Shown here one piece after another: positions 1-8,829 of a stretch of DNA of 56,271 nt. Numbering within the stretch: the stretch's first letter is position 1; every line of letters starts with the position of its first letter. The position numbers and the translations under genes are program-made. The DNA is taken from the NCBI GenBank assembly GCA_004352715.1, contig SCFE01000018.1, positions 1 through 56,271 on the forward strand. Direction: 5' to 3'. This DNA comes from Hofstenia miamia. Lineage: Eukaryota; Xenacoelomorpha; Acoela. The notes beneath the pieces were generated by a model. That model made no database searches. It was not told the DNA's origin and saw only the letters and a program-made list of their open reading frames with translations.

Positions 1-345
1 AGTTGCAATCACCGTTACACTGAGTTCACGATGCACACCACCATTCTATTATTGTTCTCTTTACTACGTTGGCAGTCACATTGGTAAGATGCAGCTGGCG
101 AGTGTGTTCCTGAGAGTGCGCCGCTTCTATTTGAGCGTCGATCCTGTTCTCTAATCTCTCTGCTTGATCTAAATAAGTTTGGTTAACTAAGTAGCTACAA
201 AGGCTCTGGTATATTAAATATGTTAATGAACCACGCATTTATAGTAGAGGAGAGAAATTGGAAAATGTCAACCTCGCGTTATGTTTAACCTAAGAAAAGT
301 AACAGTTTTCTCTAAGTACGGCCATCACGGCGAGTTGGCATGATT
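1..345. other. No supportable gene at window start
   Basis: A short open frame exists on the minus strand (26-238), but it does not continue the neighbouring hAT transposase in any recognisable way and has no known domain. Nothing else is seen here. Confidence 0.5.
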
Positions 346-1535
346 CTACAATATGACAGCTTCATTGTATCCTGTATCACGGTATTTTTCCAGAAACTTT
401 TGAGTAGCATTAATTTCTTTCTCTATAACTTCCAGTGATATGCCATATGTTTGCATCAGTTTGCTGGTTTTGTTAATCTGAAAAAGTATGTCATGCCATA
501 TGACAATTGACAACACAAAGCCCCAGAAAGTGATGTGAGTTATCAGACAACGGGTTTCTGCAGCTGTTTTTCCGTCTTTCTTCTCTAAACAGTAACCTTG
601 TAACTCTTCTAATGCTTCCAATACATTTGAAAAGTGGAACCTCAAAGGTGCAATGCACTTAATTCGGCTTTCCCAGCGAGTCGCTGAAGGAGATTTGATT
701 GTCAGCGGAACGTGTTTTGTTAATATGGACCAGCCCTGAGTAGAAGATTTAACTGGAGGTCTTTAGATCGTTCCAAAAACGTCTCCAATAAGCCTTTTCC
801 AGAACTGTCGTTTACTTTCAAGTAGCCAAAAAATGGCTCTAACAATTGCTTGTTCGTCATCACAATGAACATAACGCAAGATAACACTCATTTGCTCGCG
901 ATGAGATATGTCTGGTGGGCAGTCGAGCAGTATTGCAAAATATTTGGCCTTTGTCATTTGCCTTAAAAGTTCTTTTTCAGCTTCCTTTGCGATTATTTGG
1001 ATGGTTTTGCTCAAATAATGTTGTTTAGTTTGGTGCTGCATAATTCTTCTTTGCAGTTCATTTAAAACTGAGTCTCTTTTCGCTAGCAACTCAAATATCC
1101 CAAAAAAATTCCATTATGTAGCGATCCAAGCACTTCATTGGATCCTCTAAACGCCAAGTTTCGTTCAGCAAGAAAGATGACAATATCAATAAGCCGCTCT
1201 AAAACACTGTTCCAAAACTTTTTTTCAGCAAAAAGAAGTTGCATTTCTTGCCTGTCGATGGTAGAGTGGTTGCGAATTCCTTCTTTGAGCAACATCTACT
1301 GACCGAAACATTTTTTTATGCTGAGCACCATTCTCGTGATCTTTTAATTTTTTTTGATATGCCTTCCCAAGTGCTTAGACCGATACTGAATGGACTTGAT
1401 ATGTTCCCAAAAAGTTTGCAGCAAAAGCAAAAAACTTTATCGGATCCTTGAGAATCTATCAACCATGATCGAGGAACAGTTTCTCCATTTCTTAGAGTAT
1501 GCTTGTAGTAAATCGCTGAAAAATGTGAAGAAATG
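346..1535 (-). pseudogene. hAT transposase relic, ZMYM/TTF-type (DUF4371-like)
   Basis: Read on the minus strand, the pieces follow the order of the TTF-zinc-finger hAT transposases often annotated as zinc finger MYM-type proteins. First comes an NGE..PRSWL segment and a FCFCCKLF cysteine block (about 1400-1535). Next is RNLAFRG..NGIFLG (1083-1200), then AKYFAILLDCPPDISH..EQMS (about 860-990), SATRWESRIK (about 660-690), and an IWHDILFQIN..SK helix (346-645). The reading frame changes several times and carries stops, and the C-terminal dimerisation part is missing, so this is a dead cut-and-paste transposase. Functional transposases of this type bind element ends and cut DNA in the nucleus. 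Family assignment rests on remembered motifs and was not searched. Confidence 0.75.
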
Positions 1536-1536
1536 A

Positions 1537-1557
1537 GTATATATATATATATATATA
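1537..1557. repeat. (TA)n microsatellite
   Basis: About 20 bases of alternating TA between the hAT relic and the TTGGCGC element. A TA-rich block is also present on the far side of that element near 3355-3367. Confidence 0.9.
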
Positions 1558-1566
1558 CTTACATAT

Positions 1567-3167
1567 TTGGCGCGGTGACAAGCGTTTCAAATACATATTT
1601 GGCGCTGTGTACTCTTGAAATATAATGAAGAAAATTGGCGCCTTGTACACTTGATATTTTTTAAAAATAATATTTCTGGCAATAATCAATCCTAGAGCTG
1701 CAAGGGGATTGTAACCATCCTTATATGTAATTAATCTTAATTTTGACTATCTAAAATGCATTCATATATGTTTGAACGCACATCAAACAATGCATGTAAG
1801 TGTTAGAATTTTAGAAATATAATATTGCACTTTAAAAAATGAGTAATTAAAATTCAATGGTTACACAAACAATTCCAAAATGTATAGTAAAATATTGACT
1901 GACTAAAAAGTGGAATTAAACACGTTTTTCAGTAATATTTGCAACAGACATTGGGGCTTTTCTTTTGCGGGTTGTTAAACTATTTGACTTTGTTGTCTGC
2001 TTAATATACGCCTTTTAGCCATTTCGGCGTATCAAGTTTAGCTGCAGACAGATTGCTTTTTTGTGTATATAAGTTTTTCTAATACAAGTTGGGCGAAAAT
2101 GGGAAGCATCAGATACAAAATTACTTAAAAAATTACTTACAAATTGTTAGAAGAGCTTTGCTAGAATACTCTTCTTCATATTTTGCAATCAAGCAATCAA
2201 ACCATAAATGATATTGTGAGGAACTTCGAATGCATGTACGATACTTATATCCTGTTTTTCCCAACAGCTGTTTCAAAGATTCTGCACTGTTATTGAAAGA
2301 ATGGGCAAAGGCCGCACATTTAACTCAGATTGAATAATAAAAAGCAATGCGGACATTAGTTCCCTGTAAGACATTTGTTCATGTTCATTGGAAACCTTTT
2401 CTTTTGCTTTTTGTTGCAACTGTGCCAAGTCATTAAAGTTTGGTAGCATTTAAAATTTTGACATTTGACTGCTTCTCGCGAGGCAGCTCTTTTATATCTA
2501 TCTTTGATTTCTGATATTGTGTTCCAGGCTTCTAGGTTAATTTTCATGTCATTTTCAATAAATGCAAATCTAACAAATTTTTGTAGTTTTCCCATATATT
2601 GATGTGCGGAGATTGCTTTCAAATTGTGTTCCGCCTTAAATTCAATAAAGAACTTTTTAATTTTGAAGATTTCATAAAAACACCTTTCGAAAATGTGTGC
2701 AATGTTTGATTTAATTTTGCTTTAATTGATGATTTATCTATTTTTTTCTGATTATATCTTTTTTCTTGTTGAGGAATCAATTCATTACCTTTTTGAGAAG
2801 ATTTTAACCATGGCAGGGGAGTATTCGACTCATCCAAACCCAATTCACTTAGGCTCAGTGAAAAATCAGAATCAGAGCTGCTCGTTTCTAAAACAAGTGC
2901 AAATTTAAATAATTTCTTACATGAAGTAATTCAGGCATAGTAAAGAAAAAATAAAATTAAATACGCAAGTAGAAGTAGTAAATTATGTATAGAAAAGAAC
3001 ACTCTCTGCAAATGGTGCCAATATCTGGAAAAATTACTAGAACAAGTAGCCACTAATCTCTCATCAACAAATGCTCTCAAATATTTGATATATTCCAATA
3101 TTTGTGGTAAACAACTTTGTAGAAGTACACAGCTCCAATATTCAAATTAGAGTGCACACAGCGCCAA
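1567..3167. mobile_element. Putative DNA transposon with TTGGCGC end repeats
   Basis: Three direct copies of a motif resembling TTGGCGCTGTGTAC start at 1567, 1599 and 1635. Two reverse-complement copies end the right side (3125-3138, degenerate; 3152-3167). Such multi-copy inward-facing motifs are typical of DNA transposon termini bound by transposase. Between them lies the broken minus-strand coding stretch described separately. Superfamily and exact ends are not determined. Both flanks are TA-rich, so a TA target duplication cannot be distinguished from microsatellite. Confidence 0.45.
2280..2843 (-). pseudogene. Unrecognised coding relic inside the TTGGCGC element
   Basis: Two overlapping minus-strand frames (2619-2843 and 2356-2622) with a frame switch between them, continuing to about 2280 in a further frame, give a lysine-rich hydrophilic protein. 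It starts near an acidic-serine region (LGLDESNTPLPWLK) and continues through KAISAHQYMGKLQKFVRF. I do not recognise a domain. The position between repeated terminal motifs suggests it is the element's own transposase or accessory protein. That is inference from context only. Confidence 0.35.
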
Positions 3168-3296
3168 AATAATTTAAAAGTTTTTTTTCTAAGGTTCTAA
3201 AAACTTTAAAATCCTTGAGATTACTTCTCCCTCTCCATGATTAAATCGCACTATGACCTGTTTAGATTAATTGCATTTAGATTGCCTGAAATGACA

Positions 3297-3345
3297 TTGG
3301 CGCTGTGTACTATGAAATTTCGTAACTCTTTGGCGCTTTGTACCC
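3297..3345. repeat. Two further TTGGCGC..TGTAC motifs
   Basis: Direct copies start at 3297 and 3330 (TTGGCGCTGTGTAC and TTGGCGCTTTGTAC). They point the same way as the left-end copies at 1567-1648. They could be the end of an overlapping second copy of the same family. Confidence 0.55.
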
Positions 3346-3384
3346 TTCTCCATTGTATATATATATGTTCCTGATTTTTATTAA

Positions 3385-3553
3385 AAGAGAATAAAAGTAG
3401 TCTGAAGTCGATCTGAGCATTATTCGCAGCACAATCAGCATTTTCGCAATGTCATAAGCCTAATAAAATATTTTTAAGGGAATGACCCTTAATAAAACGT
3501 TGACTGTGCAGTTAATAATGATCGCGTCGACTTCGGACCACTTTTATTCTCTT
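3385..3553. mobile_element. Hairpin MITE with ~39-bp terminal inverted repeats
   Basis: The left arm (3385-3424) and right arm (3515-3553) are near-perfect reverse complements, sharing AAGAGAATAAAAGT followed by GTC.GAAGTCGA. The centre carries a second small palindrome, AAGGG..CCCTT (around 3476-3490). The length of about 170 bp, the lack of coding capacity and the arms fit a non-autonomous element. No clear target duplication was found. Confidence 0.6.
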
Positions 3554-3714
3554 CTACATAACATTTTACATCTAGAACAACTTTTAAACTTATTTACTTA
3601 CTCAAGATATGAGTTTTTTCAGAAAATTTAGTATGGATGTAACTTACTGCTTAATCTACATCATATATACCAAAAAATTAACGGTTTTAAAACATTGTTT
3701 GCTTAATAATAGTA
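3554..3714. other. Short AT-rich spacer
   Basis: AT-rich sequence between the MITE and the 3' end of LINE A copy 1. No coding or repeat structure is recognised. Confidence 0.5.
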
Positions 3715-3725
3715 ATAATATTAAG

Positions 3726-3795
3726 CGCCATTATAATATTTTTTGTATTTAACGCCATTATAATAATTCACAAAAGTGTATTCAGCGCCATTATA
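3726..3795 (-). repeat. Triple 3' UTR repeat of LINE A
   Basis: GCCATTATAA recurs at about 3727, 3754 and 3787 (spacing about 27 and 33 bp) next to the conserved 3' end. Short terminal tandem repeats are common at LINE 3' ends, where reverse transcriptase slips during target-primed synthesis. Confidence 0.6.
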
Positions 3796-4000
3796 AGAGT
3801 CAAAGCAAATTTATTGCAAAATAAATGTTACATTCTACAAACTAGTTTAAAAAGACAATATAAATATATATACATTCAAAAATTGCATAAGATATAAATG
3901 AAATTAAGCACTGCTATATTACAAAAATATTGTTTGCACATTGCATCCGGATGAAGATAATTTATAAATACTTTGAAATCGCCAATTATATTTTGTAAAT

Positions 4001-5634
4001 TCAGCAATGCCATTTTGAGTAGATCTTTGTATTTAGTATATTTTTCAGTTTGTCTAATACGAAGAGAGAGTTTATGCCATTTATCTGTAGAATGAAAAGA
4101 AAATGATTTTTTGCGGAAAATCTACTATTCATTTTTTGGGCTCGTTCATTAATATAAATATACTCTTTTAGAAAAGTTAAGGACACTTGATTATGTGCGA
4201 ATTTATATATAATGCATAACGTTTGGTAATCAATGGAGTAAACTGGAATATAGCTTCAAGTTCGCAGTGCCCAATTGTACGTAGTATTTAACTTGAGCTG
4301 TTGATTTGATGATAAATGTTGAAATAAAAATTTGCCAAATTGAAAATGACTGAGAATGAATAGATTTAGTAATTGCTTATGAAATAATTTACCTACACTT
4401 CTAATGCGATATAATAGCTTGACCCCAGTGACCATTTTCTTAAGTTTATTTGAGAAAAAATGATTGAAAGTGAGATCTTCTACTCCTAAATGGATGTGCT
4501 ATATCCCAAACGAAATCCAAATTGATTTGTAGAAAGGATACGCTTTTCAGATATAAATTCATATATTTGAACTGCGATGATCTTTTTCATCATTATCAAT
4601 TATGCAATGATTGTAATCTTTTCTATGACAAAGTAGGGTATTGTAGTGGAACCTATTGACTTATTTACATCAATTTTCGAAACAGCAAGTTTGAGCTGAT
4701 GATATGTGAATAATCGAAATTTGAAATTTTTTATATTAGCTATTTTTGAGTTTGTGATGCTATTTATGTTCTTATCAAATTTGAAATTACCTAATTCTGC
4801 AAATGTCTTATTTAAGTGGTTTACAATATCAGTCTTGTTTTTCGTAAAATGGTTCCCAATTTTCATCAATGCAAAGACTGGATCCCCATGATTTACCTAA
4901 TGATTTTTGTATAAATCGCCATTTATTTTTCGAACTACTCAGATTGAAAAATATTGTTTTATCTTTGTGGTGTAATTTGTAGCACGCATATCTTTAAATA
5001 ATTGCTGAGCGTGATGATAATTAGTTCAGAGGACTTCACGTTTAGTTTGACTAGCTAGTCGGAATAATTGATTCTTTTTTATCACCTCATGCGTTATCGC
5101 TGTGGAATCATGATGATTGTGGTTGATTAAGTTTAACCGATTTGTGCCGACCCTTCGCCGATATGGCGTTAATTTACTAAGACTTTAATCAAGTTGTTTT
5201 TCAATAAATTTTAACACGTCATTTCCATTATGCAATGTGTATATAAAATCCCATGGAATATTTTTTAATAAAACTTCAAACTCTTGATTAGAGAAATTTT
5301 TAAAATCCCTTTTTGTAAATTAACTTTTTTTCGTTTTGCCGAATTTTCAAAGAACTTACAAATACAGAAAGATTGTGGTCACTAAATGATTCAAATATAA
5401 ACGTTGAGAACTGTATGCTCAGTCAAAAAATAGTCAATCAAATTACTACCTCGTGTAGGAATGTTATCATTTATTATATCCAAGCTGTATTCATTGCAAA
5501 TTTCTAAGATTCTACATGATTCATATTTTTTAAAAAAGTTTGCATTGAAGTCACCCAGTAAATTTATAATTTTACTATCATTCATCGTAATGTCTAGCTC
5601 TAATTTTATATGCTCAGTAAAGTTAGCCAGAAAA
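4001..5634 (-). pseudogene. LINE A ORF2, distal half (endonuclease end, RT start, C-terminus)
   Basis: 5391-5634 encodes the end of an APE endonuclease, with LLGDFNAN and TRGSNLIDYFLT (catalytic D/N block and the usual R.S.ID block). 4600-4869 encodes the linker into RT, ending DVNKSIGSTTIPYFVIEK, followed by a short FGFRLGYST segment. The palm domain with YADD is absent. 4001-4186 matches the C-terminal tail in style (NERAQKMNSRFSAKN). Frameshifts and a large deletion make it non-functional. Confidence 0.7.
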
Positions 5635-7166
5635 CTTTTATTCAGGGTGGGTGTTTAAAACGTTTTTTATCGAAAAATACAATTAAACATGTTTTTAATG
5701 AAAAAAACACGTTTTTTATGTTTTTTATGTTTTTTATTAATTTGATATAGCCAAGACTACTCTATCGCTTAAAACTTTGGTTTATGCACAAGAACATTTT
5801 ATTCAAATTCTGCTCGATTTGAAATATAAAATTTCGTTAGCTGTTTTAAAGTCAATGGTTTAGCTGTCTATACAAAAAAGACATCTTTCCAGCTTTTTCG
5901 ATATCCAAGTTGCTGCGCAATTTCCCGTAGGTCATCCCCAGTTTTGAAAACTGGCGCTCCAATCCAGCACTGGATCCAATTGCTGTAACAAGAGACTTTG
6001 CAATGATAGTGAAACTTTCGTCAAAGCCCAATCGTAAGCCACTCGACCACCAAGCGCTGGGTGCAACCGCATTATAGCCATCCCCAAACAAATAATTGCA
6101 GTAAGGTGGCTCAAAGCCCAAAAATTTTGTTTTCTGGCAAACACTTTGCCTCAACCATTTGTAGGTATTCCATGGCCGCTGCAACTTCTACTGGCGACAA
6201 CCTATTGCCACGGTATCTGTGGTCCAACAAGTTTGCAGCGTAGAAAACATTGGGAAGCGCCATTGTTTTACGGGCGGCTAACTTCTCCATATATTCATTT
6301 GGAGTTTTCTCCGTAAGGTCATTCCAGATTTCAACACACTCCGCAATTGTACAGTTATCACTCTGCAACTTATCAAGGGCGTTACCCAGTGGCCTCAGAA
6401 ACTCAAGCGTGTCACTGGCAGCACGTTTGAGGGGTAGCTCCTCCATGGCCTGATATACAGTGTCGGTTGGTTTTAACAAACTATTAACAATACATGCAAT
6501 GTCGCTCCAGTGTATAACGAAATAATCAAGTGAGTCTACGTTGCTGTTCCATCTCGTTTCGCAAGGTAGATTAGGGCGGTTCATTTTTTTTTGCCTTGAG
6601 TTCAGCTGAAGCAGCGTGGTTATTGCGCAAGAATTTAAGTACGAGTATAATTTTAGAAAGAACTTTTTTCATTTCTTTGGATGATAGAATGTCTTTAGCG
6701 AGCAGGTTAGCAATATGTGCATTACAGCCATACACGTGAATTTTAGGATTGAACTCGTTCAAGTGTTGTCGCATCAAGTTCATGTTGGATCCATTATCTG
6801 TAACCACGCTTCCGATCTTGACTTTCCACTCGCTTTCACATAGCTCGATATGTTGTTTCGCCAAATCAAAAAGGAATGTTGCTGAGTGTGAAATTTGAAA
6901 TGATACAACTAAATTTAAGAAAATTTTAATTGGTTTTAAAAAATAACAAAACAAAGTTGAGAAAAGGGTATTCAATTCAGTAAATTCATTAAAATAGGTT
7001 AATAGAAGGGGGGGCGGTCATATACACTAAAATAAAAAAGAAGGGTTAAAATTGGTTATTTAGGGCGGGGTGTGTTTAAAACATGTTTTTTATTTTCTGT
7101 TTTAAACTGTTTTTTACTGCCTTGTTTTAAACATGATGTTTTAAACACACCCACCCTGCTTTTATT
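5635..7166 (-). mobile_element. hAT transposon with TIRs and 8-bp TSD, inserted in LINE A
   Basis: The element spans 5643-7158. Its ends are inverted repeats beginning CAGGGTGGGTGT followed by TTTAAAAC. The 8 bases CTTTTATT occur directly on both sides (5635-5642 and 7159-7166), a perfect hAT-sized target duplication. LINE A endonuclease coding resumes on both sides, so the hAT inserted after the LINE. The 1.5-kb element carries a truncated transposase relic (5852-6975). The intact TSD and TIRs suggest a relatively young event. Mobilisation would have to be in trans. Confidence 0.92.
5852..6975 (-). pseudogene. hAT transposase, N-terminally truncated and frameshifted
   Basis: Three overlapping minus-strand frames make up the catalytic and dimerisation regions. 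6571-6975 has VTDNGSNMNLMRQHL and YGCNAHIANLLAKDI, the DD-bearing RNase H-like block. 6111-6584 has LPCETRWNSNVDSL and later LLDHRYRG. 5852-6184 has the hATC dimerisation block, with WWSSGLRLGF and SSAGLERQFSKLGMTYGK. The BED zinc finger and N-terminus are missing, as expected for an internally deleted element. Frame changes near 6580 and 6150 break the protein. Confidence 0.88.
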
Positions 7167-7766
7167 AGGATTGTAACAAACATTTATTTTTCTGTTTTAT
7201 TCTTACAAGGTAGTGATGATATTTCTACCCATAAGCTTTCAAAGTGATCGTTAAAAATTTCGAAATCATTTCGCTATTTTGCTTTAATAAATTTTGGAAC
7301 TAACAGCATTAAACCTCCACATCGGCCTACTCTATTTTTAAAAAACATATTAAAATTTGATGGGTCAGGATTATATAATTTAATATCACAGTTTTAGATA
7401 GCCAAGTTTCAGTCAAGGCGAAAATAGTATTTTTAGCAATTTGCTTAACAATACTAAAGAATTCCATTTTGTTTGTAACTAAGCTTCTTACATTGAGATA
7501 GGCAATTTTATAATTATATTCATACTTCTTAATTTTGAATAGTTCATTGTCAGTAAGAATAGCAATTGCGTTAAATTCGAATAGATCGCAAAACAATAGA
7601 GAATTATAAAAATTTTCTTTTTCCTGCTAATTAGCAATTTATAATTTTTGTCAGATATTTCCTGATTTCTGTAATGCAAAACTTGAGGAATAGGTAATAA
7701 ATATGAATATTTCCAATGCGCAAATAATATAATATATAATATTATGATTCTAAAAGCTAACCTCAT
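7167..7766 (-). pseudogene. LINE A ORF2, N-terminus and start of APE endonuclease
   Basis: The ORF2 ATG (7766) follows the ORF1 stop with a single base between them (TAA-A-ATG). The first frame (7488-7766) is hydrophobic then basic. A frameshift moves coding into 7327-7596, with IAYLNVRSLVTNKMEFF and IFALTETWLS, which are APE endonuclease motifs I and II. The hAT insertion interrupts the domain downstream. The start was chosen for its coupling to ORF1. Confidence 0.75.
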
Positions 7767-7767
7767 T

Positions 7768-8799
7768 TTAAAAACTATTTAAAAAGTGTGTTAGGAGGCG
7801 ACGAGTGACGAATTGGAGATTTTTTTCAGAGTAGAGATGTGATGTTTGGTTTGAAGAATTCAATTCAGCTTGCGAATAGGATGTGTCAGATCTGCGAAAT
7901 GAAGATTTTCTTTGGGGATTAAAGTGATTCTTAATGAGAGATACAATGAGCGAAAGACCTTTTCTAGATAAATGAATTCCATCACGCGAATGGAATTTGA
8001 CATCAATTGTTTTGTGATCACAACGAAAATGATTGAAGGTGTCAATTATGTGGATATCAGACCTTTTGAATGAACGAATAATGTTGTTTAGATTTGAGAT
8101 TGAGACATTTTTCTTCAGACGAGGTTGATTTGATACTGGTGTGATTTCAATCAAATGAATATTTTCAGGACAGAATTTTTCTCGAACATTTGAAATGAGA
8201 TATTGAAGTTTTTCCTTGAAAGAAGTAGGCGAATTCAATGCGTCAATGAGACCAGTATTTAATACGATATTTTTGATAGGCTGTGTAGGATACAGTGATA
8301 GTTTTTCTTGAAGTTGAAATGTTGAATGGCCAGGATAGCTATGAATAGATACAGAATGACCGGAGAGAAGATTTCTTGGGCGATCATGCTTAAGAATTGA
8401 GCTACCAAGGATAAAGGTTGTCGTGCCATCTCTAATGGATTTATGCTTGTTAGAATATTGAGCAGTTGAAGAGCTAGATTCAGTAGATGGGAATTGGCAG
8501 GAAACTATTTCTAAAGAAGGAATTTCGGAGATTGCAGAATCTTTTATTTTGATAGGAGTAACTTGTGAAGAATTATCAGTAGAAGATGGAGTGTCCGCAC
8601 AAGCGGAAAAAAGAAGTAATAAGGCTTCTCGAGCATTGTCTTCGTTGAGTTTTGAGAATAATTGGTGTAGAGGAGCCTTTTTCCTGTTGCGAATTGCCTC
8701 AATTGAATCATCAATTTGCGTCACGCCAACAAATACATCGTGAATTACGCTCTCGCGGAGAGAATTAGAAACCCGACCGTTCACTACCGCGTCAGACAT
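7768..8799 (-). CDS. LINE A ORF1 protein with SGNH/GDSL esterase-like domain
   Basis: An uninterrupted 343-residue frame. The N-terminal ~110 residues are low-complexity, Ser/Thr-rich and probably RNA-binding or multimerising. From about residue 128 an SGNH hydrolase core is visible. Block I is TTFILGSSILKHD (nucleophile Ser in GSS, instead of GDS). Block III is IVLNTGLIDALN (N in place of the GxND block). Block V is HSRDGIHLSRKG (catalytic Asp and His in D..H). Esterase-type ORF1 proteins are known from CR1-like LINEs, where they may act on membranes or lipids, but the role is unsettled. It sits directly upstream of ORF2 and directly downstream of a (TA)n tract that may mark 5' truncation. 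Intact, unlike ORF2. Confidence 0.85.
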   Translation of the reverse strand: MSDAVVNGRVSNSLRESVIHDVFVGVTQIDDSIEAIRNRKKAPLHQLFSKLNEDNAREALLLLFSACADTPSSTDNSSQVTPIKIKDSAISEIPSLEIVSCQFPSTESSSSTAQYSNKHKSIRDGTTTFILGSSILKHDRPRNLLSGHSVSIHSYPGHSTFQLQEKLSLYPTQPIKNIVLNTGLIDALNSPTSFKEKLQYLISNVREKFCPENIHLIEITPVSNQPRLKKNVSISNLNNIIRSFKRSDIHIIDTFNHFRCDHKTIDVKFHSRDGIHLSRKGLSLIVSLIKNHFNPQRKSSFRRSDTSYSQAELNSSNQTSHLYSEKNLQFVTRRLLTHFLNSF

Positions 8800-8822
8800 A
8801 ATATATATATATATATATATTA
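8800..8822. repeat. (TA)n tract at LINE-LINE junction
   Basis: An alternating TA run lies exactly between the ORF1 start codon of LINE A (8799) and the 3' end of the RLE LINE (about 8830). It may be the 3' tail of the RLE element or a pre-existing microsatellite target. Confidence 0.85.
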
Positions 8823-8829
8823 TTTCTTA

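Larger units (their letters stand above)
3715..8800 (-). mobile_element. LINE family A, copy 1 (APE-type non-LTR retrotransposon)
   Basis: On the minus strand the order is ORF1 with an SGNH esterase domain (7768-8799), the ORF2 start with APE endonuclease (split across 7167-7766 and 5391-5634), the endonuclease-RT linker and RT start (about 4400-5390), and an ORF2 C-terminal remnant (4001-4186). The 3' UTR ends in three GCCATTATAA units (about 3726-3795). The central RT is largely deleted. The element is split by a later hAT insertion at 5643-7158. A second copy at 54841-56271 shares the 3' motif ATAAGAGTCAAAGCAAATTT. The two-ORF layout and esterase ORF1 are typical of CR1/L2-like LINEs. Confidence 0.8.
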
